Shown: piece by piece, positions 33,696-42,887 of the stretch
Numbering within the stretch: position 1 is the first letter of the stretch
How the letters are laid out: the number at the start of each line of letters is the position of its first letter
Assembly (NCBI RefSeq): GCF_006716095.1
Contig: NZ_VFOK01000001.1
Span: 1,953,375-2,017,374, forward strand
DNA length: 64,000 nt
Source: Barrientosiimonas humi
Lineage (GTDB): Bacteria > Actinomycetota > Actinomycetes > Actinomycetales > Dermatophilaceae
Reading direction: 5' to 3'
The notes under the pieces: generated by a model
Seen by the model: the letters and a program-made list of their open reading frames with translations, nothing else
What the model was told of the DNA's origin: nothing
Databases searched by the model: none
Made by a program: the position numbers and the translations under genes

Positions 33696-34019
33696 TCAGC
33701 CGGGGAAGGTGTCGCCCTTGGGGATCTCGATGTCGGACTTGGCGATCTCCTCGACGTTGACGTCCTTGAAGGTGATCACCCGCACCTTCTTCACGAACCG
33801 CGCCGGGCGATAGACGTCCCACACCCAGGCGTCGGTCATCCGCACGTCGAAGAAGACCTCGCTGCCCTCGCCGCGCACCTGCAGGTCGACGTCGTTGCAC
33901 AGGTAGAACCGGCGTTCGGTCTCGACCACGTGGCTGAACAGCCCTACGACGTCTCGGTATTCGCGATAGAGCGCCAGCTCCTGCTCGGTCTCGTAGCGCT
34001 CCAGGTCCTCCGCACTCAT
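33696..34019 (-). CDS. DUF2469 family protein
   Basis: A 107-residue acidic protein beginning [20 protein letters not shown], matching the short DUF2469 family found next to rnhB in nearly all Actinobacteria. Function unknown. Its ATG overlaps the rnhB stop by 4 bp (ATGA), so it is coupled to RNase HII. No signal peptide or membrane segment. Confidence 0.9.
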   Translation of the reverse strand: MSAEDLERYETEQELALYREYRDVVGLFSHVVETERRFYLCNDVDLQVRGEGSEVFFDVRMTDAWVWDVYRPARFVKKVRVITFKDVNVEEIAKSDIEIPKGDTFPG

Positions 34020-34780
34020 ACGAGCTCCTCCATCGGCGTGGACGCGGCGTCGGCCCGGGTCGCCCCGGTGTGCGCCTGCTCCTCGACCCCTTCGACAGCC
34101 TCGACCACCTCGGCCTGCGCCGCGGCGAACCGGCGCCACGACCGGCGGTGCTGCACGCACGGCCCGTGCTCGTCGAGCGCGTCGAGGTGCTCCTTGCAGG
34201 AGTAGCCCTTGTTGCCGGCCCAGCCGTAGTGCGGGTGCTCCTGCGCCATCTCGACGAGCATGCCGTCGCGCTCGACCTTGGCGAGCACGCTCGCGGCCGC
34301 CACCGACGAGCAACGCATGTCGGCCTTGATCATCGTGCGCACCGGGGGCGTCACCGGCCCGTCGTCGCCGAACGCGAACAGTCCCGCGCGGGCCGGGTCG
34401 GTGAGCCAGTCGTGGTTGCCGTCGAGGATGACCAGGTCGGGCACGACGTCCAGCTGCGCCAGCGCACGCGTGCCGGCGAGCCGCAGGCACGCCATGATGC
34501 CGAGCTCGTCGATCTCGGCGGCCGAGGCGTGCCCGACGGCGTACGCCCTCGCCCAGCGCCGCACCTTCGGCACCATCCGCTCGCGCGCCTGCGGCGACAA
34601 CAGCTTGGAGTCGCGCACCCCCTGCGGCACCGTGCGGGTGCTCTCGTCGACCACGACGACGCCGACCGACACCGGGCCGGCGAGCGCCCCGCGGCCGACC
34701 TCGTCCATCCCGGCGAGCAGGGCGTAGCCCTCGCGCTGCAGCGACCGCTCGACGCGCAGGGTGGGCTTGCGCGGGGTCAT
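34016..34780 (-). CDS. rnhB: Ribonuclease HII
   Basis: A 254-residue enzyme. The first catalytic pair is in [16 protein letters not shown] (Asp, Glu), then ILDGNHDWL and [19 protein letters not shown] with further catalytic Asp, and [21 protein letters not shown]. It cuts RNA of RNA-DNA hybrids, including single ribonucleotides. A ~30-residue acidic tail follows the domain. Overlaps lepB (34777) and DUF2469 by 4 bp each. Confidence 0.94.
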   Translation of the reverse strand: MTPRKPTLRVERSLQREGYALLAGMDEVGRGALAGPVSVGVVVVDESTRTVPQGVRDSKLLSPQARERMVPKVRRWARAYAVGHASAAEIDELGIMACLRLAGTRALAQLDVVPDLVILDGNHDWLTDPARAGLFAFGDDGPVTPPVRTMIKADMRCSSVAAASVLAKVERDGMLVEMAQEHPHYGWAGNKGYSCKEHLDALDEHGPCVQHRRSWRRFAAAQAEVVEAVEGVEEQAHTGATRADAASTPMEELV

Positions 34781-35535
34781 CGGGACGGCACCTGGCTGAA
34801 CACGGCGCGCCCGTCGGGCGGGGTGCCGAACCGGCCGATGGGCCAGACGACGGCCCACACCTTGCCGGTGACGACCGAGGTGGGGACCGAGCCCTCGGTC
34901 CCGCCGGAGCGGCCGTCGTGGGCGCGGGAGTCCTCGGAGTTGCTGCGGTTGTCGCCCATGACCCACAGGCGGCCGTCGGGCACCCGCACGTCGAAGGGCA
35001 CCGCGCTCGGCTGCACGCCGGGGCTGAGATAGGTCTCGTCGATCGCCGCGCCGTTGACCGTGATGCGGCCCCGGTCGTCGCAGCAGACCACGTGGTCGCC
35101 GCCGACGCCGATCACCCGCTTGACCAGGTGCTGCTCGCCCGCGGGGTAGAGCCCGACGAACTGCAGCGCCCGCTTGGCCGCGCCGCCCACGCCCTCGCTC
35201 TCGGGCACCGGCGGCAGCCAGCCGTTGGGGTCCTCGAACACCACGATGTCGCCGCGCTGCAGGTCGTCGTTGCTGCCGGGCAGCTTGTTCACGACGATCC
35301 GGTCACCGGTGATCAGCGTCTGCTCCATCGACCCCGACGGGATCCAGAACGGCTGCACCAGGAACGTCTTGACCAGGAACGACAGCGCGATCGCGATGGC
35401 CACGACCATGGTGTACTCGCGCACCCGCCACCAGAACCCGTGCCGGGCCGGCTGGGGCTGGGGCGGTGTCTCGGGCTCGGTGTCGCGATCGCGTGCGGTC
35501 GCGTCGGTCTCGTCGCGCGAGGCGTCGTCGGTCAC
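34777..35535 (-). CDS. lepB: Signal peptidase I, third of three tandem copies
   Basis: A 252-residue protein: an acidic tail, one membrane helix (about 42-60), Ser in [10 protein letters not shown], Lys in [11 protein letters not shown] and the box D/E segment [14 protein letters not shown]. The Ser/Lys dyad is complete. It cleaves signal peptides of exported proteins. It pairs CC (VVCCDDRG) with the copy at 35532, so these two are close paralogues. The GTG 35535 overlaps the upstream lepB stop by 4 bp. Confidence 0.92.
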   Translation of the reverse strand: MTDDASRDETDATARDRDTEPETPPQPQPARHGFWWRVREYTMVVAIAIALSFLVKTFLVQPFWIPSGSMEQTLITGDRIVVNKLPGSNDDLQRGDIVVFEDPNGWLPPVPESEGVGGAAKRALQFVGLYPAGEQHLVKRVIGVGGDHVVCCDDRGRITVNGAAIDETYLSPGVQPSAVPFDVRVPDGRLWVMGDNRSNSEDSRAHDGRSGGTEGSVPTSVVTGKVWAVVWPIGRFGTPPDGRAVFSQVPSR

Positions 35536-36773
35536 GGATCGTTCACCTTGTCGAAGGTCGAGGAGTAGTCGCTCAGCCACCCCATCCTGCCAACCGGCCA
35601 CACGATGACCACCGCGCGCCCCGTGATCTTGTCGATCGGGACCGACCCGGCCCGGCCCGTGCCGTCGTCGTGGTAGCGCGAGTCGGAGGAGTCCGAGCGG
35701 TGGTCGCCCATCACCCAGACCCGCCCCGCGGGCACCCGCACGTCGAACCGCAGGTCGCTGGGGTTGTCACCGGGCTGCACGTAGGGCTCGGTCAGCGGGG
35801 TGCCGTTGACGGTCAGCCGCTGCTGCCGGTCGCAGCACGCCACCCGGTCGCCGGGCATCCCGATCACCCGCTTGATCAGGTGGTTGTCGCCCGCCGGGTA
35901 GAGCCCGACGAACTCCAGCGCGGTCGCCACCGGCCCGCGCTCGGGCGTCTGGGTCTGCAGCCAGCCGCCCGGGTCCTCGAACACCACGACGTCGCCGCGG
36001 TTCAGGTCGAACGGCCCCGGGGTCAGCTTGCTCACCACGACCCGGTCGCCCTCGATCAGCGTCTGGTTCATCGACCCCGACGGGATCCAGAAGGGCTGCG
36101 CCAGGAAGGTCTTGACGAGGAAGGAGATGACCAGCGCGATCGAGATCACCAGGCCGACCTCGCGCAGGAAGACCAGCCACCCGCTGCGGCGCGGCTCGTC
36201 GTCCTCGGAGCTATCGGCCTCCTCCCCCTCCTGCCGTACGCCGTCCGCCGGCTCGTCCTGACCGGCGCCCTGGCCAGCACCCGGCTCGGCCCGGCCGGCA
36301 CCCCGGCCGGCACCCGGCTCGGCCTGGCCGGCCTCCTGCCCGGCGACGGGCGCACCCGCGCCGGGCAGGCGTACGGGCCGGTCGTGCTGCGGCAGCCGCA
36401 GGGCGGGCTGGGTGGCGGCCTCGTCGCGGCCGGCCTCCGGGGCGGGATCGCGCGGCGTCGCCCCGGGCAGCGCGTGCCGGGACTGGGCCTGGGTGGTCTC
36501 CCCGTCGGACGGCGGCGAGGTCTGCTCGGCCTCGCGGGCGTGCAGCGCGCTCAGGTCGATGCTGCGGGTGCGCCCGCCGTCGAGGGCCTGGATCTCGACC
36601 GTCTCCTCGGTCGGCTCCGGCCCGTCGGCCTGCCCGCCCGGGCGGCGCTCCGGCTGCGGCCGCCCCGCGCGCTCCGGCTCCGCGCGCTCCGGCCCACGCG
36701 CGCCCGAGGACTCCCCGGAGCGCCCACCGAAGCCGGGCAGCCGCCGGCGGCGGCCCTCGTCGGCGTCGCTCAC
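35532..36773 (-). CDS. lepB: Signal peptidase I with ~200-residue disordered N-terminus
   Basis: A 413-residue protein. Residues 1 to about 195 are Pro/Glu/Arg/Gly-rich and include a repeated segment (AEPGAGRGAGR, AEPGAGQGAGQ). Then come one helix (about 205-222), Ser in IPSGSMNQTL, Lys in LIKRVIGMPGD and WVMGDHRSDSSDSR. The catalytic domain is normal; the long cytoplasmic tail is unusual for the family. Overlaps the flanking lepB genes by 4 bp each. Confidence 0.9.
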   Translation of the reverse strand: MSDADEGRRRRLPGFGGRSGESSGARGPERAEPERAGRPQPERRPGGQADGPEPTEETVEIQALDGGRTRSIDLSALHAREAEQTSPPSDGETTQAQSRHALPGATPRDPAPEAGRDEAATQPALRLPQHDRPVRLPGAGAPVAGQEAGQAEPGAGRGAGRAEPGAGQGAGQDEPADGVRQEGEEADSSEDDEPRRSGWLVFLREVGLVISIALVISFLVKTFLAQPFWIPSGSMNQTLIEGDRVVVSKLTPGPFDLNRGDVVVFEDPGGWLQTQTPERGPVATALEFVGLYPAGDNHLIKRVIGMPGDRVACCDRQQRLTVNGTPLTEPYVQPGDNPSDLRFDVRVPAGRVWVMGDHRSDSSDSRYHDDGTGRAGSVPIDKITGRAVVIVWPVGRMGWLSDYSSTFDKVNDP

Positions 36774-37474
36774 AAAGGTCCCCGATCCGTGGTGAGGGTG
36801 GCGGAGGCCTCGAGGCCCCCGGCGCGGTCCAGCGGCCAGTATCTCCCGACCACCTGGCCGATCACGTCATCGACCGGCACCGTGCCGCCGCCCGGGCTGC
36901 CGAGGTGGTGCCGGGAGTCCTCGGAGGCGCCGCGGTTGTCGCCCATCACCCAGAGGCGACCCGGCGGGACCGTGATGTCGAACGGGCTGAACGTGCCGGT
37001 GCGGCTGGCGTACGGCTCGGCCAGCGGCCGCCCGTTGACGCTCACCCGCCCGGCCCCGTCCATGCGCACCCGGTCGCCGCCGACACCGATGACGCGCTTG
37101 ACGTAGTCGGCCTCGCCCTGGCGCACGCCGATCGCCTGACCGGCCTTGCGCACCAGCTCGGCGACCCCCGTGGCGGGCGCCTGCTCGAGGTCGGGCCCGA
37201 GCGAGCGCCGACCGTCGAACACGATCACGTCGCCGCGGCGCACCTCGTCGGCCGAGGGCTTCCAGACCACGATCCGGTCGCCGCCGGCGAGCGCCGGCTC
37301 CATCGACCCGGTCGGCACGGTGAACGTCTCGACCACGAGCCCGCGGGCCAGGACGATCACCGCGAGCGCGACGAGCAGCAGCAGCGGCCAGCGCCGCCGG
37401 GAACGCGACGACGGCGCGACCCGGGAATCGGTCGCGCCGTCGTCGGACGATGCGGGGGTGGCGGGCTCGGTCAT
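36770..37474 (-). CDS. lepB: Signal peptidase I, first of three tandem copies
   Basis: A 234-residue protein with a short tail, one helix (about 29-46), Ser in VPTGSMEPAL, Lys in [11 protein letters not shown] and WVMGDNRGASEDSR. It is the most divergent of the three copies (PTGSM rather than PSGSM, no CC motif). The 5' coding region contains a perfect 16-bp inverted repeat (37406-37445). It starts at ATG 37474, with TACGCT 9 nt upstream. Location after rplS is the standard actinobacterial order. Confidence 0.92.
   Translation of the reverse strand: MTEPATPASSDDGATDSRVAPSSRSRRRWPLLLLVALAVIVLARGLVVETFTVPTGSMEPALAGGDRIVVWKPSADEVRRGDVIVFDGRRSLGPDLEQAPATGVAELVRKAGQAIGVRQGEADYVKRVIGVGGDRVRMDGAGRVSVNGRPLAEPYASRTGTFSPFDITVPPGRLWVMGDNRGASEDSRHHLGSPGGGTVPVDDVIGQVVGRYWPLDRAGGLEASATLTTDRGPL
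37406..37445. repeat. 16-bp inverted repeat in the 5' coding part of lepB
   Basis: CGACGACGGCGCGACC at 37406-37421 and its exact complement at 37430-37445, loop of 8 nt. It lies 29 nt after the lepB start (on the minus strand) and would form a very stable mRNA hairpin there. Confidence 0.7.
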
Positions 37475-37518
37475 GGCCAGGCGAGCGTAACGGCGCCGGC
37501 TGTGGCCCGCGCTCCGCC

Positions 37519-37881
37519 TCAGGCCTGGTTGGCCGGGGTCTCGCGCTTCTCGCGGATCTTGGCAGCCTTGCCGCGCAGGTCGCGCAGGTAGTACAGCTTC
37601 GCGCGACGCACGTCACCGCGGCTGACCAGCTCGATGTGGTCGATCACCGGGGTGTGCAGCGGGAAGGTGCGCTCGACACCGACACCGAAGCTGACCTTGC
37701 GGACGGTGAAGGTCTCGCCCACGCCCGAGCCGTGGCGGCGGATCACGACGCCCTTGAAGACCTGGACACGGGAGCGGCTGCCCTCGATGACCTTGACGTG
37801 GACGTTGACGGTGTCACCCGCGCGGAAGTCGGGGACGTCGTCCCGCAGGCTGGCCGCGTCGAGGGCGTCGAACTTCTTCAT
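37519..37881 (-). CDS. rplS: 50S ribosomal protein bL19
   Basis: A 120-residue protein with the bL19 core: [58 protein letters not shown] and the end [18 protein letters not shown]. It sits at the interface of the two ribosomal subunits. In other actinobacteria it follows trmD; here about 3.7 kb of other genes separates them. The 191-bp upstream gap holds a CCCCC/GGGGG hairpin near 37988-38003. Confidence 0.96.
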   Translation of the reverse strand: MKKFDALDAASLRDDVPDFRAGDTVNVHVKVIEGSRSRVQVFKGVVIRRHGSGVGETFTVRKVSFGVGVERTFPLHTPVIDHIELVSRGDVRRAKLYYLRDLRGKAAKIREKRETPANQA

Positions 37882-38072
37882 CGTGTGCTTCTCTCTCGTG
37901 GCGCCACAGGTCGCCACCGTCGAATGATCGGGTGCGCGTGCGCTTGTGTCGGCCGCATGACCGGGGGCGAGCTGGCCCTCCGTCACTCCCCCTGCGGCGG
38001 GGGCCGAACCGTGCACGACGCGACCACCCATGGTGCCAGATCCCGCGTCGTCCCGCGAAATCGTACGTCCGC

Positions 38073-39917
38073 TCAGGCCGTGAGATAACCGGCCGAGCGG
38101 CGGGGGTCGGCGTGCGAGGAGATGGTGCGGCGGTCCCAGTCCACGTCGAGGGCCTGGGTCGAGCCGAAGTCGACGCGCCGGGCCCGCGGGACGACCTCGA
38201 CGCGGTAGCCGCGCTGCGTCATCGCCTCGCGCAGCGCCGCCGTCTCCAGCTGCAGCCGCCCGTCGTCCAGCAGGAACCGGTCGGCCGGCACCGCTTGGGC
38301 CAGGCTCTGCCCGTGCAGCGCCCACCGGGTCACCACGTGCGCGGTGGTGTTGGGGATGTAGCGGCCGCCGGGCGTCCCGATCACCAGCACCGGGCGGCGC
38401 CGGTCGTCCAGCAGCATCGACGGCGCGCTCCAGGTGACCGAGCGGCGGCCGGGCTCGGGCTGGTTCGCGTCGGTGCTGCCGATGTCGTCGAACCGGCCGA
38501 TCTGGTCGTTGAGGAAGAAGCCCGCGACGTACTGCCCGCTCCCCCAGTAGTTGGTGATCGTGTTGGTCATCGACACCGCCGTGCCGTCGGCGTCGACCAC
38601 CGAGACGTGCGTGGTGTTGGGGGCACCGGCGTACGGCTTGGTGCCGGCGGTCGGCTGCGCCGGCAGCGACCGGGCCAGCCGGGCGTTCTCGCTCGGGTCG
38701 GTGAGCCGGTCCACCGGCACCGAGACGAAGTCGGGGTCGCCGAGCACCGTCTGCACCGAGCGGTCGGCCACGTCCCACGCCTTCGACTGCAGGTCGACGA
38801 ACTCCGCCGAGCCGGGCTCGGCGTCACCGATGCCCGCCGCCTCCGCGATCTGCAGCATCTGGATGATCGCCGCGCCGGGCAGGGCCGGCGCACCGGACAG
38901 CACGGTGAAGTCGCCGAACGGGCCGCTCGCGGGCGCCCCCTTCTGGATCCGGTACGCCCCGAGCGAGCGCAGGTCGATGCCGTCCACCTTCGCCAGCTGC
39001 CGGGCCAGCGCGCCGCGGTAGAAGTCGTCGGGACCCTCGGCGCCGAGCCGGCGCATGGTCGCGGCGAGGTCGCGCTGCACCAGCCGCTGCCCCTCGGCCA
39101 GCGGCCGCCCACCGGCGCCCTGGAAGTGCTTCAGCGACCGGGTCACCCGGCGCCCGAGCGGCGCGCCGATCGTGTCGGCGAGGTATCTCGAGACCGGTGC
39201 GCCGTCCTCGGCCAGCGCCACCGCCGGGGCCAGCAGGTCGGGCCACGCCACCGTGCCGTGGTCCTCGTGCAGCCGCGCCATCCCCGCCACGAACCCGGGG
39301 ATGCCCGTGCCCGACTCGGGCACCTTGCCCGAGGCGTCGGCGACCTCGCGGTAGTCGTAGTTGGCGGTCGCGCCGCCCTTGACCACGATCGCCGCACCGC
39401 CCCCGCCGATCCCCGACGACGCCGGCTGCAGCACAGCGTCCGCGAACGCGGTGGCGATCGCCGCGTCCACCGCGTTGCCCCCGTCGCGCAGCACGTCCAT
39501 GCCGGCCCGGCTGGCCAGCGGGTGACCCGAGCTCACGCCGTACGTCCCCAGCCGGGGCCGCGCGGACGTCGCCGGGGCCGGGGTGGAGGAGGTGGGCGCG
39601 GGCGTGCCCTCGGAGCTGCTGGTCGCCGGGCTGCGCGAGCCCTGCCCGGTGCACGCCGCCAGCGGCAGCGCCAGGGACGCCGCTGCCAGCACCCGCCGCC
39701 GCGACGGCCCCCTGCGCCCCCCGCGCTCCTCGCCGCCGCTCACACCATCTGTCGCGCTCGGTCGCACTCCGCTCCGGCCGCGTGCTCCTTCGTCGCCCGC
39801 AACCTGCGCTGCGCGCTCCTCGCCGCTCACACCATCTGTCGCGCTCGGTCGCACTCCGCTCCGGCCGCGTGCTCCTTCGTCGCCCGCAACCTGCGCTGCG
39901 CGCTCCTCGCCGCTCAT
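38073..39917 (-). CDS. ggt: Gamma-glutamyltransferase, putative lipoprotein
   Basis: A 614-residue protein. Residues about 1-70 consist of two copies of a 29-residue segment ([20 protein letters not shown]...), then a Tat-like lipoprotein signal [19 protein letters not shown] with the lipobox LAAC. The GGT fold follows: [26 protein letters not shown], and the autocatalytic Thr at [28 protein letters not shown] and GTPGGRYIP are late motifs. It moves glutamyl groups from glutathione-like substrates. The repeat makes three start candidates; GTG 39743 would remove the repeated tail and give 556 residues. ATG 39917 overlaps the upstream stop by 4 bp. Confidence 0.85.
   Translation of the reverse strand: MSGEERAAQVAGDEGARGRSGVRPSATDGVSGEERAAQVAGDEGARGRSGVRPSATDGVSGGEERGGRRGPSRRRVLAAASLALPLAACTGQGSRSPATSSSEGTPAPTSSTPAPATSARPRLGTYGVSSGHPLASRAGMDVLRDGGNAVDAAIATAFADAVLQPASSGIGGGGAAIVVKGGATANYDYREVADASGKVPESGTGIPGFVAGMARLHEDHGTVAWPDLLAPAVALAEDGAPVSRYLADTIGAPLGRRVTRSLKHFQGAGGRPLAEGQRLVQRDLAATMRRLGAEGPDDFYRGALARQLAKVDGIDLRSLGAYRIQKGAPASGPFGDFTVLSGAPALPGAAIIQMLQIAEAAGIGDAEPGSAEFVDLQSKAWDVADRSVQTVLGDPDFVSVPVDRLTDPSENARLARSLPAQPTAGTKPYAGAPNTTHVSVVDADGTAVSMTNTITNYWGSGQYVAGFFLNDQIGRFDDIGSTDANQPEPGRRSVTWSAPSMLLDDRRRPVLVIGTPGGRYIPNTTAHVVTRWALHGQSLAQAVPADRFLLDDGRLQLETAALREAMTQRGYRVEVVPRARRVDFGSTQALDVDWDRRTISSHADPRRSAGYLTA
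39738..39911. repeat. 87-bp tandem duplication in the 5' part of ggt
   Basis: Two copies (39738-39824 and 39825-39911) of an 87-bp unit, essentially identical. 87 is a multiple of three, so the duplication keeps the ggt frame and doubles a 29-residue segment. Each unit end recreates GTGAGCGGC, matching the ATGAGCGGC at the gene start. Confidence 0.9.
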
Positions 39918-41020
39918 GGAGCCACCGGCCTGGTCGCCCCACCCACCGGCCGCAACCACGAGGCGCGCACCACCCGCTCCAGCGGGCCGATGGCGTACCT
40001 GCTGCGCCAGACCCAGGAGAAGACCAGCAGCCCGACCACGATCACCGCGCTCAGCACCATGCCGCCCGCCAGCGTCTCGGCCTTGCCCGTGGCGGCCAGC
40101 ACCAGGTAGTGCCCGACGTAGCAGGTCAGCGCCAGCTGCCCGGCGTAGACCAGCGGCCGCGCCAGCGTGGCGATCCGGTCCCAGAACCGCAGCAGCAGCC
40201 CCAGCACCAGGATCGCGCCGCCCACGCTGCTGATCAGCCACAGCGGCATCTGCCCGTGCGCGGCACCGGTGAGCAGCTTGAGGTATCCCTCCTCGGCGGA
40301 GGCCCCGAGCAGCCCCGGCGTCACCAGGCTGACCGCGAGGCCGCCCACCGCGGCCACCCCGCCCCACAGGATCATCGCGTGCTGCGTGGGCCGACGGCTC
40401 AGCTCGAGACCGGCGACCCACATCCCGACCATGAACGGCACCGCCCAGCTGAGCAGCGGGTAGGGCCCGGACACCAGCGAGCTGTGCACGACCTGCCCGA
40501 CCGGGTCGGTCAGCGCCACCGGCTCGGTCAGGTGCCGCACGGCCGCACCGGCCGAGGTGTGCATGACGATCACGACCGGACCGGCCACCGCCCAGACCAG
40601 GGTGAGCCACAGCAGGGCGCTGCGCGGGACGTACTGCAGCGCCAGCGCCAGGGCGAACAGCAGACCGTACGTCGGCAGGATCACCCCGATCTGCGGCGTG
40701 AGCAGCTGCAGTGCCAGGCCGCCGAAGAACAGCAGCCCGGCACGCCACAGCAGCACCGGCCAGCGGCGGGCGTCGTCCCGGCGCGAGCGCAGGAAGAACG
40801 ACATCCCGAGGCCGGCGATGAGCACGAACAGGATCGACGCGCGGCCGTACGGCGCCAGGTAGAGCCGCCCCAGCACCCCCTCGGTGCGGGTCGGGCCGAC
40901 GTTGACGATCACCATGCCGACCATCGCGAGCCCCCGGGCAGCATCGATCGCCAGCAGGCGTCCGGTGCCGGACTGCCGCTGGGCACGGGTCGACGGGGTC
41001 GGTTCGGTCGAGCGGGCCAT
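39914..41020 (-). CDS. DUF418/heparan-alpha-glucosaminide acetyltransferase-like membrane protein
   Basis: A 368-residue protein with 9-10 hydrophobic helices. The N-terminus IDAARGLAMVGMVIVNVGPT matches the HGSNAT/DUF1624-type acyltransferase start (conserved Asp and Arg in helix 1), and the C-terminal part with PLVYAGQLALTCYVGHYLV matches DUF418. Proteins of this type are thought to move acyl groups across the membrane; the acceptor is unknown. Its stop overlaps the ggt start by 4 bp, so the two genes are coupled. Confidence 0.75.
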   Translation of the reverse strand: MARSTEPTPSTRAQRQSGTGRLLAIDAARGLAMVGMVIVNVGPTRTEGVLGRLYLAPYGRASILFVLIAGLGMSFFLRSRRDDARRWPVLLWRAGLLFFGGLALQLLTPQIGVILPTYGLLFALALALQYVPRSALLWLTLVWAVAGPVVIVMHTSAGAAVRHLTEPVALTDPVGQVVHSSLVSGPYPLLSWAVPFMVGMWVAGLELSRRPTQHAMILWGGVAAVGGLAVSLVTPGLLGASAEEGYLKLLTGAAHGQMPLWLISSVGGAILVLGLLLRFWDRIATLARPLVYAGQLALTCYVGHYLVLAATGKAETLAGGMVLSAVIVVGLLVFSWVWRSRYAIGPLERVVRASWLRPVGGATRPVAP

Positions 41021-41148
41021 GAGGTCGGGCTCCCGTCAGGTGCGGGACGGGCCTTCGCAGGTACGCATGTCACGCCGACACTAGGCCGGTCGCCTGGGAG
41101 CCGCATGGGTCTGCGCTGTTCGCCGGAGCAACGGCGCACGGGCGGGCG

Positions 41149-41580
41149 TCAGCCCGACGGCGCCTCGAGCGCGCGGGCGAGGCGCGCGGCGTAGTCGGCC
41201 GACTCGTTCGCGTCGGCGTACTTCGTGCGCGGCCAGAAGAACCCGCGCAGCCCGTCCCCCTTGGTGCGCGGCACGACGTGCTGGTGCAGGTGCGGCACCG
41301 ACTGGCTGACCACGTTGTTGTTCGCCACGAACGCCCCCTGCGCCCCGAGGCCGTCCGTCACCGCGCGCACCAGCCGCTGCTGCAGGTCGACCCACTCCAG
41401 GTGCAGCTCGGCGGGCAGGTCGAGCAGGGTCTCCAGGTGCTCGCGCGGGACGAGCAGGGTGTGCCCCTTGAACACCGGCCGCGCGTCGAGGAAGGCCACG
41501 AACCGGTCGGTCTCCAGCACCACGTCGGCGGTGGTGTCGCCGGCGACGATCGCGCAGAAGACGCAGGCCCGCTCAGCCAC
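41149..41580 (-). CDS. HIT family protein
   Basis: A 143-residue histidine-triad protein: N-terminal zinc-type CVFCAIVAG, then [19 protein letters not shown] and the catalytic [12 protein letters not shown] hydrolases act on nucleoside phosphoramidates or dinucleotides. The ATG at 41580 overlaps the trmD end by 8 bp, so it is in the rpsP-khpA-rimM-trmD transcription unit. Confidence 0.88.
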   Translation of the reverse strand: MAERACVFCAIVAGDTTADVVLETDRFVAFLDARPVFKGHTLLVPREHLETLLDLPAELHLEWVDLQQRLVRAVTDGLGAQGAFVANNNVVSQSVPHLHQHVVPRTKGDGLRGFFWPRTKYADANESADYAARLARALEAPSG

Positions 41581-42307
41581 GGTCGCCCTCGACGCCCGGC
41601 TCGACCTCCAGCGCCGCGAGGGCGGCGAGCAGGTCGGGCCGGCGCTGGGCGGTGCGGTCGAGGCGCTGCTGGTGGCGCCACGCCGCGATCCTGCCGTGGT
41701 CGCCCGACAGCAGGATCTCGGGCACCGAAAGCCCTTGCCACACAGCGGGTTTGGTGTAGATCGGGTATTCCAGCAACCCGTCCTCGTGCGACTCCTCGAC
41801 GAGCGACTCGGCGTTGCCCACCACGCCCGGGAGCAGCCGCGCGACCGCCTCGACGATCGCGAGCACGGCCACCTCTCCCCCGTTGAGCACGTAGTCGCCG
41901 AGCGACACCACGCGCACGTCGAAGGTCTCCCGCGCCTTCTCGTAGACGCGCTCGTCGATGCCCTCGTAGCGCCCGCACGCGAACGCGATCCACGGCTGCT
42001 CGGCGAGCTCGCGGGCCATCGCCTGGGTGAACCGCTCCCCGCCGGGACCCGGAATGATCAGGACCGGTCGCGAATCTCCTTGCGCCGCAACGTGTTCCAG
42101 CGCCTCGCCCCACGGCTGGGGCTTCATGACCATGCCGGCGCCACCGCCGTACGGCGTGTCGTCGACGGTCCGGTGGCGGTCGTGGGTGAAGTCGCGCAGG
42201 TCGTGCACGTGCAGGTCGACGATGCCGTCGCGGCGGGCCTTGCCGATGAGCGACAGGTCCAGCGGCGCGAGGTAGTCCGGGAAGATCGTGACGACGTCGA
42301 GCCGCAT
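41573..42307 (-). CDS. trmD: tRNA (guanosine-37-N1)-methyltransferase
   Basis: A 244-residue SPOUT-class enzyme. [16 protein letters not shown] at the start, [15 protein letters not shown], the trefoil knot with IPGPGGERF and [13 protein letters not shown], then [15 protein letters not shown] and the C-terminal helical domain. It methylates G37 in tRNAs and prevents frameshifting. ATG 42307 overlaps the rimM stop by 1 nt; GTG 42310 is an alternative start with a 4-bp overlap. Confidence 0.95.
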   Translation of the reverse strand: MRLDVVTIFPDYLAPLDLSLIGKARRDGIVDLHVHDLRDFTHDRHRTVDDTPYGGGAGMVMKPQPWGEALEHVAAQGDSRPVLIIPGPGGERFTQAMARELAEQPWIAFACGRYEGIDERVYEKARETFDVRVVSLGDYVLNGGEVAVLAIVEAVARLLPGVVGNAESLVEESHEDGLLEYPIYTKPAVWQGLSVPEILLSGDHGRIAAWRHQQRLDRTAQRRPDLLAALAALEVEPGVEGDRG

Positions 42308-42819
42308 CACGACTCCAGGTCGAGCAGGCCCGGCGGCGGGTCGAGCACCACGCGCCCGCCCTCGAGGTCGACCTCGGGGACCATCTCCGCCACGAACGGC
42401 ACGTACGCCCTCCCCCCGTCGGCCTTCTCGATCTCCAGCAGGTCCTGGGCCGGCCGGGTGTGCAACGCGGCCACCCGACCGATCTCGGCACCGCCCGTGT
42501 CGACCACCGACAGACCGACCAGGTCGTCGGCGTACCACCCGTCCTCGTCCTCCTCCGGCTCGGTGGAGGCGGCGAGCAGCCGGGTGCCGCGCAGCTGCTC
42601 GGCGGCGGTGCGGTCGGGCGCCTCCTCGAACGCCAGCAGTTGGATGCCGTTGTGCACGCGCGCCGAGCGCAGGGTGAGCGGGCCCCGCTCGGGCGGCTCG
42701 GTCACGAACGCGGCGCCCGGCACGAACCGCTCCTGCGGCGCGTCGGTGTGCAGCTGCACCGTCACCTCACCCTTGAGCCCGTGCGCCTTGCCGATGCGCG
42801 CGACCACCACGTCCGTCAT
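42307..42819 (-). CDS. rimM: Ribosome maturation factor RimM
   Basis: A 170-residue protein with the N-terminal RimM domain ([20 protein letters not shown]) and the C-terminal PRC-barrel ([18 protein letters not shown] through [12 protein letters not shown]). It assists 30S head maturation and binds uS19. I chose ATG 42819, with CAGGAT 7 nt upstream; ATG 42828 is three codons earlier. Normally khpA precedes directly; here an MFS gene of opposite strand intervenes, so rimM-trmD has its own promoter. Confidence 0.93.
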   Translation of the reverse strand: MTDVVVARIGKAHGLKGEVTVQLHTDAPQERFVPGAAFVTEPPERGPLTLRSARVHNGIQLLAFEEAPDRTAAEQLRGTRLLAASTEPEEDEDGWYADDLVGLSVVDTGGAEIGRVAALHTRPAQDLLEIEKADGGRAYVPFVAEMVPEVDLEGGRVVLDPPPGLLDLES

Positions 42820-42826
42820 GGCGCCC

Positions 42827-42832
42827 ATCCTG
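42827..42832 (-). promoter_or_regulatory. -10-like hexamer for rimM
   Basis: Minus-strand CAGGAT, 7 nt, then ATG at 42819. A promoter here is expected because the gene is cut off from khpA-rpsP. Confidence 0.35.
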
Positions 42833-42873
42833 GCAGGAGCGCCGATATGGCCCCGCGCGCGGCCCGGCGAACC

Positions 42874-42879
42874 TACGCT
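42874..42879 (+). promoter_or_regulatory. -10-like hexamer for the MFS gene
   Basis: TACGCT, 8 nt, then ATG at 42888. It is divergent from the rimM site 41 bp away. Confidence 0.4.
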
Positions 42880-42887
42880 CGCGAAGC

